A stretch of 34,339 bases of DNA from Candidatus Enterococcus wittei (GTDB lineage: Bacteria; Bacillota; Bacilli; Lactobacillales; Enterococcaceae): the NCBI RefSeq assembly GCF_002140175.1, contig NZ_NGMO01000003.1, positions 446,909 through 481,247 of the forward strand, written 5' to 3'. The translations under genes were made by a program, and so were the position numbers. The first letter of the stretch is position 1; each line of letters opens with the position of its first letter. Of this stretch, positions 1 through 8,446 are shown piece after piece. A model generated the notes under the pieces. The model was given only the letters and a program-made list of their open reading frames with translations, searched no databases and was not told the DNA's origin.

Positions 1-996
1 ATTAGATTTACAAGCTGAATAGGCACATTGGCATAAGACCCTCTTTGCATAAGCATTTCCTTTGGAAATTCTCGTAGAGCGTCTTTTCCCAGCACTTTCA
101 TTGTTTCCAGGACACAGACCAACCCATGAGGCTAATCTTTCTGCAGAAGAAAACTGATTCATATGAATGCCAAACTCAGAGATAATTACAGCAGCTGAAT
201 CCGTACTAATTCCTGGGATCGTTAATAAATTGTCCATCTGTTTTTGGTAAGGAAGTAAATATTCGGCTATTTTGGTTTCTAGTTCACCAATCTTACTGTT
301 ATACATATCAATAACATCTAAAATTTGTGCCAATAAAAACTTGTGATGACTTCTGAAAAAGCCAGTAAGTCCTTCCACTAATTCCGGCACTTTAAATTTT
401 AAAGAAGTATAAACAGCCGCTTCAACTTTTTCTGCAGTAATATCTTCCTCATTAATCAATAGATTTAATAAATTTCTTCCAGATAATCCGAATATATCTG
501 TCATGTAAGAAGTTATTTTAATTCCGGCAGTCTGTAAAATTTTGTGCGCGCGATTCTTTTCTCGATTTCTAGATTCGATCCACATTTTTCTTAACCGTGT
601 GAGTTCACGCAAATCTTGTATAGGTTCCTCTGGAACAAAACTTTTGGGAATCAAACCTACTCGCAGCAACTTAGCAATCCAACTTGCATCTTTTTTATCC
701 GTTTTTTGCCCAGGAATATTTTTAATTTTATACGGATTAGCTAGAACTAAGTCGAAATTTCCTTGAAGAATGTGCCAAACCGGTTTCCAATAAATACCTG
801 TACTTTCCATAGCGACAATCTCACAATCAAAATCCGTTAGCCATTCATGTAGGGCTAATAATCCTTTGGTGGTCGTATCAAATTTTTGTAGATGTTTTTT
901 TGGTCTGGTAGAAGTAAGCGGACCTTGTAAAACACAAGCAACAACATTACTTTGATGGACATCTAATCCAGCACAGCATTCGTAAATGATTTCCAT
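1..996 (-). CDS. IS110-family transposase (partial, C-terminus beyond the window)
   Basis: An open frame of 332 codons runs from ATG at 996 to the first base of the window without a stop. The N-terminus carries the RuvC-like DEDD domain: GLDVHQ near residue 10 with the first Asp, and an AMESTGIYW motif near residues 61-69 with the Glu. A DKKDA motif follows at about 97-101. The IS116/IS110/IS902 C-terminal domain follows with LLTIPGIS at about residue 255 and ASWVGLCPG at about 287. Family members are about 400 residues, so roughly 70 are missing. These enzymes cut and rejoin DNA guided by an RNA encoded in the element. The ribosome binding site AAAGGAG lies inside a hairpin arm (see 1003-1036). 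Confidence 0.9.
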   Translation of the reverse strand, partial: MEIIYECCAGLDVHQSNVVACVLQGPLTSTRPKKHLQKFDTTTKGLLALHEWLTDFDCEIVAMESTGIYWKPVWHILQGNFDLVLANPYKIKNIPGQKTDKKDASWIAKLLRVGLIPKSFVPEEPIQDLRELTRLRKMWIESRNREKNRAHKILQTAGIKITSYMTDIFGLSGRNLLNLLINEEDITAEKVEAAVYTSLKFKVPELVEGLTGFFRSHHKFLLAQILDVIDMYNSKIGELETKIAEYLLPYQKQMDNLLTIPGISTDSAAVIISEFGIHMNQFSSAERLASWVGLCPGNNESAGKRRSTRISKGNAYAKRVLCQCAYSACKSN

Positions 997-1002
997 AAAA
1001 AG

Positions 1003-1036
1003 GCACTCCTTTCCCATGATTTTAGGAAAGGAGTGC
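1003..1036 (-). promoter_or_regulatory. Hairpin that covers the transposase ribosome binding site
   Basis: The arms GCACTCCTTTCC (1003-1014) and GGAAAGGAGTGC (1025-1036) are perfect 12-bp inverted repeats with a 10-base loop. Read on the minus strand, the arm nearer the gene (complement of 1003-1014) contains AAAGGAG, the only good Shine-Dalgarno sequence before the ATG at 996. In any transcript that starts upstream of the hairpin, the site would be base-paired. This would limit transposase synthesis from read-through transcription, a strategy known from other insertion sequences. On the plus strand it is followed by only a weak T tract, so a terminator role is less likely. Confidence 0.6.
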
Positions 1037-1318
1037 TTTATTTCATGTAAAATCAAATTTTTATACACATGCTCATTGGCAATATTTCAAGGTTCTCGAG
1101 AAATAAAGCAAGCCAGTTTGACAATCGGCATCACTTGCTTTTCCAAAATAATGGCGGCTTTTTTCCTTTCCTCTATAATTGTACTACAATCTTACCTTTC
1201 ATTCTTCAGGGTGAATGAGTTTGCGAATTCATGTGTGTTTGACAAAGAGCCTTTTTTTATTACGAAACATCAGTCTTTTCAACATCCGACTTGATATTGA
1301 AAATAGCCTTCTATAACA
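1037..1318 (-). ncRNA. Non-coding end of IS110 element; possible bridge RNA
   Basis: No gene is visible here. IS110-group elements encode a structured bridge (seek) RNA in the non-coding end upstream of the transposase, and this stretch occupies that place. It contains a hairpin with 7-bp arms AAGCAAG (1106-1112) and CTTGCTT (1134-1140), and its central part can pair further. The RNA boundaries, promoter and target/donor loops were not identified. The call rests mainly on position within a known family. Confidence 0.35.
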
Positions 1319-1888
1319 TTAGACCCCACCGATCTCATTCAATGGCCAGTAACGGAAGACCACTTTTCCTTGAATCATATCTTCATCGATAAGTCCGAAC
1401 ATACGACTATCTTTAGAGATCAAACGATTATCACCAAGCACCAAGTATTCACCTTTTGGTACAGTAAATTCAAAATCGCTTGTAAAATTTTGGGCATTTT
1501 CAGCTTGTGATTGGAATGCGTTGTTGTAAGAATATTCATCTTGCAACTTGTCATTTGAAAACTCTTTTTTATATTCCTTTAAATAGGGTTCATCATATGT
1601 TTTACCATTGATGGTTAATTGATCATTTACCATTTTAACTGTATCTCCTGGCATGCCAATGATACGTTTCACAATCATTCGGTCTTCATCCCCAGGTTCT
1701 TTGGTCGTAATGATATCCCAGCGATCGTAATCTGATATTTTTGATGAAATCAATCGTTGCCCGTCACTCAGTGTTGGATCCATCGAATGGCCACTGACTG
1801 TAACAGGGGTAAACACGTAAACTCTAGCAAAGACGATGGCTGCTAGGACGATGATCAAAATCCCCCAATTTTTTAAAAAGTTTTTCAC
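1319..1888 (-). CDS. lepB: Signal peptidase I
   Basis: A 189-residue membrane-anchored serine protease that removes signal peptides from exported proteins on the outer face of the membrane. One N-terminal membrane span covers residues 9-26. The catalytic Ser35 sits in SGHSMDPTL, and the general base Lys74 in MIVKRIIGMPGD. The conserved GDNR...SKDSRMFG box lies near residues 153-166. The start is GTG at 1888, preceded by GGGAGGT at good spacing. Length and motifs fit the short Gram-positive SipS/LepB class. It is transcribed alone, with a 374-bp gap upstream and an IS110 element directly downstream. Enterococci usually have several such peptidases, so this may be one paralogue of several. Confidence 0.93.
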   Translation of the reverse strand: MKNFLKNWGILIIVLAAIVFARVYVFTPVTVSGHSMDPTLSDGQRLISSKISDYDRWDIITTKEPGDEDRMIVKRIIGMPGDTVKMVNDQLTINGKTYDEPYLKEYKKEFSNDKLQDEYSYNNAFQSQAENAQNFTSDFEFTVPKGEYLVLGDNRLISKDSRMFGLIDEDMIQGKVVFRYWPLNEIGGV

Positions 1889-2262
1889 AATATACCTCCC
1901 ATTTGTTATTCAATTTCACGTTATTTTTTATTTATATTTAACTAATCTTATTTTACATTTTTTACCAATTAAAAGAAAGGATAAGTACTGCTAAGTTTTA
2001 GGAGCAACTCGTATATGACACCACATGTAAGTCGTTTCCCTGAAAATACGAAGAACTGTCTATCAATAAACTAACCTGCGTTTGCAGATCAAAATATTAA
2101 GCGACTATCGATTATGTCCAAAAATGTGACTTTATCTCCCTGGAAAAATCGTATTTTTCACAATCCCAACAATGGCATCCATAATAATCAAAAGGCCGAA
2201 CAATCAAAAACATATTGCTTTTGACTGTTCTCCTTATCCGCTACAAAATATACTGCACTTTG
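1889..2262. other. Intergenic stretch upstream of lepB
   Basis: No credible gene is seen. It should hold the lepB promoter, but only A/T-rich, poorly matching hexamers occur in the last 100 bases before lepB. A perfect 7-bp inverted repeat GAAAAAT-CGT-ATTTTTC lies at 2143-2159. The terminator of the neighbouring operon lies at 2198-2230. The plus-strand frame at 2172-2387 overlaps that terminator and the end of the next gene and is not supported. Confidence 0.5.
2190..2230 (-). terminator. Probable terminator of the 3521-2263 operon
   Basis: Read on the minus strand, 12-base arms GAACAGTCAAAA and TTTTGATTGTTC (2198-2209 and 2219-2230) pair fully with one G-U, around a 9-base loop. They are followed by GGCC and then TTTT. 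The stem begins 33 bases after the stop codon of the membrane protein gene. The T tract is short, so efficiency may be modest. Confidence 0.55.
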
Positions 2263-3039
2263 TCAGCTATGCTTTGCATGTTTTCTTCGCTGACTTCGGC
2301 TATAAGATCCTTCCGCTTCTTGCATCTGTTCTTTTTTCACAATCAATTTTAATCGGTAAGGTTCATGATATCTTAGCCCATCTTTGACAAAATCGCCGCC
2401 CACGATAAACAACCCTACTGGATCGATCGTATCATGTGCTGAATCTACCGCAATCGTGCCGATCTTATCCATGGTTGCATAATTTCGACCAATACTTAAT
2501 TGATATTTTTTATCTGCAATTTTTTTTACATAAAAATAGGGATAGAGCGTATTTCGGTCAACCAAAAAGCCATCCATTCGGCCAAGATCATTGACTTTTA
2601 TCTCTCCTTTTTCAATCAAATAATGCATGTTCTCTGCTAATTTCAACTGATAATCTTCATCAAATAAAACATTGGCTTTTTCTGTGTTGACTTTATCGAT
2701 CGATCCGCCATTTTTACGTATCTCTTCTCCTTGGATGTTAAAGGCTTCATCCGGTAGATATTTTACGATTACTTGGGTCACATCAGCTTTAGAGTTTTTA
2801 TCAAAAAAGTAATAGAACACATTTAAAACGATAAAATACAAAAGAACTAAAAATCCAATACCATATAAGAAAAACTGTAAGTAATTTTGATTTTGCCATA
2901 ATCCATACACGATCCGCAAAAGATACAGAGTTGGAAAAATACTCAAGACTGTGTACCCACGATTCAAGTATTTGGGACTAATATCCAGATACCCTAAAAA
3001 TTTATGGATTCCGTTGATAATATCTAGTATGAATGTCAT
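2263..3039 (-). CDS. Membrane protein of unknown function (DUF6681-like)
   Basis: A 258-residue protein with two or three hydrophobic segments in its first 80 residues (about 30-45 and 55-80). A soluble domain of about 150 residues follows, and the basic tail ends in RSQRRKHAKHS. No catalytic motif is recognised. It resembles an enterococcal family that I recall as DUF6681, but the name is from memory. Its start overlaps the stop of the Ser/Thr-rich upstream gene by four bases (ATGA type), so the pair is translationally coupled and probably works together at the cell envelope. A terminator follows the gene. Confidence 0.7.
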   Translation of the reverse strand: MTFILDIINGIHKFLGYLDISPKYLNRGYTVLSIFPTLYLLRIVYGLWQNQNYLQFFLYGIGFLVLLYFIVLNVFYYFFDKNSKADVTQVIVKYLPDEAFNIQGEEIRKNGGSIDKVNTEKANVLFDEDYQLKLAENMHYLIEKGEIKVNDLGRMDGFLVDRNTLYPYFYVKKIADKKYQLSIGRNYATMDKIGTIAVDSAHDTIDPVGLFIVGGDFVKDGLRYHEPYRLKLIVKKEQMQEAEGSYSRSQRRKHAKHS

Positions 3040-3521
3040 TCAGTTTCACCTTCTTGCTGATTATACAGCTGTTTATTCGCTGAATTTTGTGTTGGTGCGC
3101 CATTATCTACATTCCCATTGTTTTGTGTCGATGAACTTGGCGTAGTCCCATTTGGTGTGTTGGTACTTGGCGTAGTGTAGCTTGGAGGCGTACTTGTATC
3201 AGAGCCATCGCTTGATACGCCAGTGCTATTTCCAGTTGTTTCTGGATTTACTTCATCAACCGTGGAACTATCTGGTATGGATGTCTGATCATCCGTTGAG
3301 TTCATGATTCCTTGATCTGTAGTTGATGGTGTTGTTTCATTTGTCTCTTCTGTTGTTTGACCAGAACCGTCCACATTCGAAGAGGAATCAATCGTTTCAG
3401 CTGGTTCTTCAATACTAGGTGCACGATAACTCGAACTGTTCACAATTCCTGTTGTCGTAGCAACAATCGTTGAAATCGTCAACACAGCGATTGGTTTCAA
3501 AATAGGTGCCACTTTTCGCAT
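3036..3521 (-). CDS. Secreted or membrane-anchored Ser/Thr/Asn-rich protein (DUF6556-like)
   Basis: A 161-residue protein. A short basic start and a hydrophobic segment at about residues 8-28 (ending ATTTGIVNSSS) act as a signal peptide or membrane anchor. The rest is low-complexity Ser, Thr, Pro, Asn and Gly, typical of extended linker or wall-spanning stalks. There is no LPXTG motif and no lipobox. It is the first gene of a two-gene unit with the membrane protein at 2263-3039, overlapping it by four bases. I recall the enterococcal family name DUF6556, unverified. Function is unknown; an envelope partner of the downstream protein is the simplest idea. Confidence 0.65.
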   Translation of the reverse strand: MRKVAPILKPIAVLTISTIVATTTGIVNSSSYRAPSIEEPAETIDSSSNVDGSGQTTEETNETTPSTTDQGIMNSTDDQTSIPDSSTVDEVNPETTGNSTGVSSDGSDTSTPPSYTTPSTNTPNGTTPSSSTQNNGNVDNGAPTQNSANKQLYNQQEGETE

Positions 3522-3634
3522 CTTATCTCATCCTTTAATTTTCTCATGTTTTCCCTAATTTCAAGGGTTCCTATTTATTTGTATCATAAATTTCTTATTT
3601 TTTTATTATTTTTTCTTGAAAGTTTCTTGTAGAA

Positions 3635-4366
3635 TCACTCAAACTCTACTTGAGAAGTCTTTAAGTAAGCCTTTGCTTCTTGATTGATTTTTTTCAAATC
3701 ACAGCCTTGTTGCTTTGCAGCAAAAACACAACCACAGTAGCATTGGCGAAAGATATCATAAGCTTTACACATTTCAATAGAACGCTCATACCCTTTATTT
3801 TTCTTAAAATCACTTGGTAAATAATGAGTACCATAGATTTTTTGAATGTCCATCCCAATTTGATTAATCAATGCAGCATTTTTCTTGGGAGATATGGTCA
3901 ATGCACTGCCAAAATAATCATAGCCCAATTCTTGTGCTTTTTCAGCCACCAAATCTAAGCGCATCGTAAAACACGCACTACATCGAGCCCCGCCTTCCTT
4001 TTCATCGGCCAGATCACGTCGGATGACCATTTGATTAAATTCGTTTGGCCGATACTCATCCACAATCAACGTTACATGCTTATCAGTTTGTTCATTGAAT
4101 TGATCGACAAAACGTTTTTGTTCATGTAGTCTACGCAAGTATTCACTTTCAGGATGGATATTGGAATTAGAGAAAAAGAGAGTCACTTCTGCATGTTGAC
4201 ACATGAATTCTAATGTATGCGTACTACATGGCGCACAACAAGTGTGGATCAATATCTTGGGCCTCGTTTTTTCTGCTTGCCATTGTTTGATCATCTTTTT
4301 TAGTACAGTATCATAATTGATTTTTTGGTTCTTCATTTTTTCAAGAATCATATTTGCATCGATCAT
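3635..4366 (-). CDS. queH: Epoxyqueuosine reductase QueH
   Basis: A 243-residue enzyme of the former DUF208 family. It carries out the last step of queuosine biosynthesis, reducing epoxyqueuosine in tRNA to queuosine with iron-sulfur and metal cofactors. The N-terminal HTCCAPCSTH motif gives Cys43, Cys44 and Cys47. Further conserved cysteines are Cys129 and Cys132 (RCSACF) and Cys200, Cys209, Cys211 and Cys213 (QCYCGC). All expected metal-binding positions appear present. The ATG start at 4366 is preceded by GAGGAA. It is divergent from ktrB, and no other queuosine genes are nearby. Confidence 0.9.
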   Translation of the reverse strand: MIDANMILEKMKNQKINYDTVLKKMIKQWQAEKTRPKILIHTCCAPCSTHTLEFMCQHAEVTLFFSNSNIHPESEYLRRLHEQKRFVDQFNEQTDKHVTLIVDEYRPNEFNQMVIRRDLADEKEGGARCSACFTMRLDLVAEKAQELGYDYFGSALTISPKKNAALINQIGMDIQKIYGTHYLPSDFKKNKGYERSIEMCKAYDIFRQCYCGCVFAAKQQGCDLKKINQEAKAYLKTSQVEFE

Positions 4367-4460
4367 CTATTATTCCTCGCGATCTTCACTAAATCTATCG
4401 TCTAATTATATGCTATTTCTTTGAAGTTCAAAAGCATCTAATAAATTATTTATCATTTCT

Positions 4461-4489
4461 TTGTGTATTTTTTTCAATGTAGGTATACT
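4461..4489 (+). promoter_or_regulatory. Probable promoter of ktrB
   Basis: A -35 TTGTGT (4461-4466) and a -10 TATACT (4484-4489) are separated by 17 bases. They lie about 35 bases upstream of the GTG start codon, in the gap divergent from queH. The match to sigma-A consensus is good at the -10 and moderate at the -35. Confidence 0.55.
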
Positions 4490-4524
4490 GGAGGAAATGT
4501 CTTACTAAAAGGGGGATTAGATTC

Positions 4525-5925
4525 GTGCAATTGTCCTTATTTCTTCGAAAATGGCGACGACGAGGTCTACAATATGCCTCTAGTCATTTTTCTTCTATCC
4601 AAATCATTGTATTTTATTATATTTTAATGACGATTGTGTCATTAGGTTTATTTTATATCCCATATTTTCGTGAGCCAAATAGTCATGTCCCATTTATCGA
4701 CATGGTATTCATGGCAATCAGTACAATCAGTGTCACTGGGTTGACTACGTTTGATATCAGTTCTGTCTTCAATCAGCGAGGGGTATTATTATTGGAAGTT
4801 CTGTTTCAAGTAGGTGGATTAGGGATCATGATGATTACCACAGCATTTTTCATCTTCTCGAAACGGCGGATCACTTTACGACAAAGACAATTGATCATGA
4901 CGGACATGAATCAACCCCGTCTCTCAGGGATCGTTCGTTTGATTCGGATCACTTTTTTCATTTTATTGTGGTTCCAATTATTGTTTGGTATCTTTTTTTC
5001 TATTTATTTTTATGTTCGTGGTTATTACGACTATTGGCATGAAGCAATCTTCCATGGATTTTATCAGTCTATCTCTGCTGTCACAAATTCCGGATTCGAT
5101 GTCACAGGTTATTCGATCAAGCCTTTTGCACATGATTATTTGTTTCTATTTAGTATTATGTTCCTGATTTTTGTAGGAGGCATCGGATTTCCGGTATTGA
5201 TGGAATTTAGAGAGTGGATCTTATACAAAAGGACAAAAGCCAAATTACCTTTTCGTTTTTCATTATTTACCAAGCTAGCAGTACTGGCTTTCGTCATTTT
5301 GTTCATTAGTGGAACGGTATTGATCTATCTTCTTGAAAAAGACCATCTTTTTCAAGATTCAGGCACTAGCGTTAAATGGATCAATTCCATGTTTTATTCG
5401 ATGACCACACGTAATGCCGGTCTTCAAATCCATGATTTAGGCAATTTCCAGATTACGACGCTGATCGTCTTTTCTTTATTGATGTTCATTGGTTGTAGCC
5501 CTAGCTCCGTTGGTGGTGGGATTCGAACGACAACTGTCGCAATCATTGGACTGTACCTGTATTCTTTTCTAAAAAGTGAAGACAATATCAATATCTTTGG
5601 GCGTAGGATCAATGAAGAGGATGTCCGAAAATCGGTGGTAGTGTTTATGCTTTCATTAGGTATGTGTTTCTTCTGCATCCTCTTCTTATCAGCTACCGAA
5701 AATCAACCATTGATTTCTATCATCGTTGAAGTGACTTCTGCTTTTGGAACAACTGGCTTATCGTTAGGTATTACTGGCGATCTATCCGATATCGGAAAAA
5801 TCACTATTGCGATGCTCATGTTTATCGGAAGAATCGGTATGCTTTATACATTAATGTTATTTGTACCAAAAGAAACACGAGATTTAGGTTATGAATATCC
5901 TAGTGAAAAGATCATTATCGGTTAA
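4525..5925 (+). CDS. ktrB: KtrB/TrkH-family potassium (sodium-coupled) uptake channel subunit
   Basis: A 466-residue polytopic membrane protein, the ion-conducting subunit of Ktr-type K+ uptake. The four selectivity-filter repeats are visible: SVTGLTTFD near residue 73, VTNSGFDVTG near 189, TTRNAGLQIHD near 294 and FGTTGLSLGITGD near 408. Each carries the key glycine. The start is GTG at 4525 after AAAAGGGGG. No ktrA gene (cytosolic regulatory subunit) lies next to it, so the partner must be encoded elsewhere. It resembles E. hirae NtpJ in family, but no V-ATPase operon is present here. It has its own promoter, and a hairpin terminator follows. Confidence 0.88.
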   Translation: MQLSLFLRKWRRRGLQYASSHFSSIQIIVFYYILMTIVSLGLFYIPYFREPNSHVPFIDMVFMAISTISVTGLTTFDISSVFNQRGVLLLEVLFQVGGLGIMMITTAFFIFSKRRITLRQRQLIMTDMNQPRLSGIVRLIRITFFILLWFQLLFGIFFSIYFYVRGYYDYWHEAIFHGFYQSISAVTNSGFDVTGYSIKPFAHDYLFLFSIMFLIFVGGIGFPVLMEFREWILYKRTKAKLPFRFSLFTKLAVLAFVILFISGTVLIYLLEKDHLFQDSGTSVKWINSMFYSMTTRNAGLQIHDLGNFQITTLIVFSLLMFIGCSPSSVGGGIRTTTVAIIGLYLYSFLKSEDNINIFGRRINEEDVRKSVVVFMLSLGMCFFCILFLSATENQPLISIIVEVTSAFGTTGLSLGITGDLSDIGKITIAMLMFIGRIGMLYTLMLFVPKETRDLGYEYPSEKIIIG

Positions 5926-5961
5926 TCTATCTGTTCTACTTTTATTAATAATCATTGCTGA

Positions 5962-5999
5962 ACCTTTGGAAATAACAAACGTTTTCCAAAGGTCCACTT
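5962..5999 (+). terminator. Terminator of ktrB
   Basis: Perfect 11-bp arms ACCTTTGGAAA (5962-5972) and TTTCCAAAGGT (5983-5993) flank a 10-base loop. They are followed by CCAC and then TTTTT. The stem begins 37 bases after the ktrB stop codon. Confidence 0.7.
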
Positions 6000-6085
6000 T
6001 TTACCTAGTAACGATTCACAATACGAAATAGTTATGTTTTTTCATTCATAGCCCATAATCTTTTGTTAAAAAAAAGCAAAGCAAT

Positions 6086-6114
6086 TTAACCTTTTTTTCA
6101 ACATATGGTATGAT
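6086..6114 (+). promoter_or_regulatory. Possible promoter of murT-gatD
   Basis: A -35-like TTAACC (6086-6091) and a -10 TATGAT (6109-6114) are spaced by 17 bases. They lie 45 bases before the murT ATG. The match is moderate; no other candidate in the gap looks better. Confidence 0.4.
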
Positions 6115-6158
6115 TAGTTGAATTTACTCATTAATTATGATGTTTTGGAGGTTACATA

Positions 6159-7511
6159 ATGGGAATACGCAGTCAATTTGCGATTGCAGTTGGAAAAACA
6201 ACACAATGGGGCTTAAAGACCTTCTTTAAAGGAGGCTCTAGCTTACCTGGTAAGCTTGCTCTTAAAATAGATCCGCACCTTTTAGATTCATTAGCAAAAG
6301 ATTACCAAGTAGTCGTGGTTACTGGGACCAATGGAAAAACACTGACTACTGCATTGACCGTTAATATTTTGCGCCAACAATTCGATGAAGTTTTAACTAA
6401 TCCTACAGGTGCAAATATGGTTCAAGGAATTGTCTCAACATTCTTGCAGGCCAAACCGAAAAAGGGACAAAAAAAATTCGCTGTACTTGAGATCGATGAA
6501 GCAAGTCTCAGCAAAGTTACGGAATATATCAAACCTGAATTATTCTTATTTACAAATATTTTCCGTGATCAAATGGATCGTTATGGGGAAATCTACACAA
6601 CATATAAAATGATTGTTGACGGAGCCGCCAAATCACCGGATGCCACCATTATCAGTAATGGGGATTCACCGATCTTTAATTCCGTTGAAACAGTGAATCC
6701 AAGAAAATATTATGGGTTTGATCACGAAGAAGATCATGAACAACTAGCTCATTACAATACAGATGGGGTCTTATGCCCAAAATGCCATCATATTTTACAT
6801 TACAAAATGATCACCTATGCTAATTTAGGAAAATACTATTGTCCAAATTGCGATTTCAAACGACCAGAACTTGATTATTCATTGACTAAAATGAAACGGA
6901 TGGACAATGTCTCAGCAGATTTCATTATCGACGGACACGAATACGGTATTGAAGTTGGCGGGTTGTATAATGTGTATAACGCACTAGCAGCAACCGCTGT
7001 CGCTGAATACTTCCATGTTTCTCCTGAAAAGATCAAAGAAGGCTTAGGCTATGATGAAAAAGTCTTTGGTCGTCAAGAAGTCTTTGAAATCAACGGCAAA
7101 AAATGTACTTTAGTTCTAGTGAAGAACCCGGTTGGGATCAACCAAGTAATTGATATGATGGGACATGCACCTTATCCATTTTCACTAGTTGCTTTATTGA
7201 ATGCCAACTATGCAGATGGTATCGATGTGAGCTGGATTTGGGATGGCGATTTTGAACATTTTGCTGATATGGACATCCCAGCAGTAGTTGTTGGGGGCGA
7301 TCGTCACACAGATATGGCTTTACGTTTAAAAGTAGCTGGCATTTCTGAAGACAAATTAACTGAAACAAAAGAACTTACAGATGTGATTGAAAAAATCAAA
7401 CAACTTCCTACAGAACATGTCTATATTCTTGCTACCTATACTGCGGTACTACAGTTACGAAAAGAATTAGCAAGTCAAGGTTTTATCAAAGGAGGCTTGA
7501 ACCGTGGCTAA
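6159..7511 (+). CDS. murT: Lipid II isoglutaminyl synthase, Mur-ligase subunit MurT
   Basis: A 450-residue Mur ligase-like ATPase. With GatD it amidates the D-glutamate of lipid II to D-isoglutamine, which is needed for normal peptidoglycan crosslinking. The ATP-binding loop VTGTNGKT lies at residues 54-61. A zinc-ribbon insertion typical of MurT uses Cys206, Cys209, Cys228 and Cys231 (CPKC and CPNC). The C-terminal DUF1727-type domain contacts GatD. The ATG start at 6159 follows TTTTGGAGG. The stop overlaps the gatD start by eight bases, so the subunits are translationally coupled. Confidence 0.95.
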   Translation: MGIRSQFAIAVGKTTQWGLKTFFKGGSSLPGKLALKIDPHLLDSLAKDYQVVVVTGTNGKTLTTALTVNILRQQFDEVLTNPTGANMVQGIVSTFLQAKPKKGQKKFAVLEIDEASLSKVTEYIKPELFLFTNIFRDQMDRYGEIYTTYKMIVDGAAKSPDATIISNGDSPIFNSVETVNPRKYYGFDHEEDHEQLAHYNTDGVLCPKCHHILHYKMITYANLGKYYCPNCDFKRPELDYSLTKMKRMDNVSADFIIDGHEYGIEVGGLYNVYNALAATAVAEYFHVSPEKIKEGLGYDEKVFGRQEVFEINGKKCTLVLVKNPVGINQVIDMMGHAPYPFSLVALLNANYADGIDVSWIWDGDFEHFADMDIPAVVVGGDRHTDMALRLKVAGISEDKLTETKELTDVIEKIKQLPTEHVYILATYTAVLQLRKELASQGFIKGGLNRG

Positions 7512-8205
7512 CTATGAATTGTCGATTGCCCATCTTTATGGGAATTTAATGAATACTTACGGAGATAATGGAAATCTGTTGATGTTACAATATATCGGTA
7601 AAAAAATGGGCATTGTTTGCCATACTGAAATCGTCAGCATCCATGAACCATTTGATCCAGATAAATATGATTTAGTATTCTTTGGTGGTGGACAAGATTT
7701 CGAGCAAATGATCATTTCAAAAGATATCCAAGAAAAGAAAGAATCATTGATCAAATATATCGAAAATGACGGAGTAATGTTAGCTATTTGTGGAGGCTAT
7801 CAACTTCTAGGTCATTACTATATGGGGGCAAATGGCGAAAAAATTCAAGGAATCAGTGCTTTGGATCACTACACGTTGAGCCAAGAAAATAATCGATTTA
7901 TCGGTGATATCGTTATTCATAATGAAGAATTCAATGAAACTTATTATGGTTTTGAGAACCATAACGGTCGGACATTTCTTGGTAAAGGTGAACGTCCACT
8001 TGGAAAACTAGTTAAAGGACAGGGAAACAATGGAGAAGATCAATCCGAAGGGGTCATCTATCGCAATGTTTATGGATCCTATTTCCATGGCCCGATCCTT
8101 GCCAGAAATGAACACTTAGCGGAACGTTTGATCCGTCTAGCTTTAAAGCAACGATATGGGAAAGACCTTGATTTACCTGTTGTGTCAGCTGCTCCAATCA
8201 AATAA
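7504..8205 (+). CDS. gatD: Lipid II isoglutaminyl synthase, glutamine amidotransferase subunit GatD
   Basis: A 233-residue class I glutamine amidotransferase of the CobB/CobQ type that feeds ammonia from glutamine to MurT. The catalytic Cys96 is in [10 protein letters not shown] and the catalytic His195 in GSYFHGPIL. The start is GTG at 7504, with AAAGGAGG eight bases upstream inside the end of murT. The downstream gene mtlD converges on it, and a shared bidirectional terminator separates them. Confidence 0.95.
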   Translation: MANYELSIAHLYGNLMNTYGDNGNLLMLQYIGKKMGIVCHTEIVSIHEPFDPDKYDLVFFGGGQDFEQMIISKDIQEKKESLIKYIENDGVMLAICGGYQLLGHYYMGANGEKIQGISALDHYTLSQENNRFIGDIVIHNEEFNETYYGFENHNGRTFLGKGERPLGKLVKGQGNNGEDQSEGVIYRNVYGSYFHGPILARNEHLAERLIRLALKQRYGKDLDLPVVSAAPIK

Positions 8206-8383
8206 AACAAAAAATTGTGTGAAGTTATGTCAATCATGCTTACACAAAAACAGAAACTCTTAGTCAATGGATATTGGTGAAAAAAATCATAGAATGATGG
8301 ACAAAAAGACAGAGAACTTTTCTTTCTATCTCCTTAAAAAGGGTTTGATGGAAACCACCAACATCAAAAACAGAGAAGCCAAA

Positions 8384-8430
8384 AAGAAGGCACCGAAAAT
8401 ATGGGGAGTATTTTCGGCGCCTTCTTTTTA
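8384..8430 (-). terminator. Bidirectional terminator between gatD and mtlD
   Basis: Arms of 18 bases (8384-8401 and 8409-8426) pair around a 7-base loop, with one imperfect position. That position is a G-U pair on the minus strand and an A-C mismatch on the plus strand, so the mtlD transcript makes the better stem. T tracts flank both sides (TTTTTATTTT on the plus strand, TTTTT on the minus strand). A separate 7-bp inverted repeat TTTGATG/CATCAAA at 8344-8368 lies just upstream; its role is unclear. Confidence 0.85.
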
Positions 8431-8446
8431 TTTTACATTCACCTAG

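Larger units (their letters stand above)
1..1318 (-). mobile_element. IS110-family insertion sequence, cut by window edge
   Basis: The element consists of the partial DEDD transposase and the non-coding stretch between its start codon and lepB. IS110 elements lack long terminal inverted repeats, so the outer end cannot be placed exactly; it lies somewhere between about 1200 and the lepB stop codon at 1319. lepB is intact, so the insertion is downstream of it and does not break it. The other end lies outside the window. Confidence 0.75.

Noticed and set aside
542-766. 74-codon plus-strand frame inside the IS110 transposase
   Set aside because: It is antisense to a long, motif-rich transposase frame and has no family features.
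986-1294. 102-codon plus-strand frame over the IS110 non-coding end
   Set aside because: It runs through the 12-bp hairpin and the expected guide-RNA region, and has no recognisable domain or ribosome site.
2172-2387. 71-codon plus-strand frame
   Set aside because: It spans the terminator hairpin and the antisense of the membrane protein gene.
8213-8245. Hairpin TTGTGT...ACACAA after gatD as a gatD terminator
   Set aside because: No T tract follows and there is a bulge. The strong bidirectional stem at 8384-8430 explains termination better.
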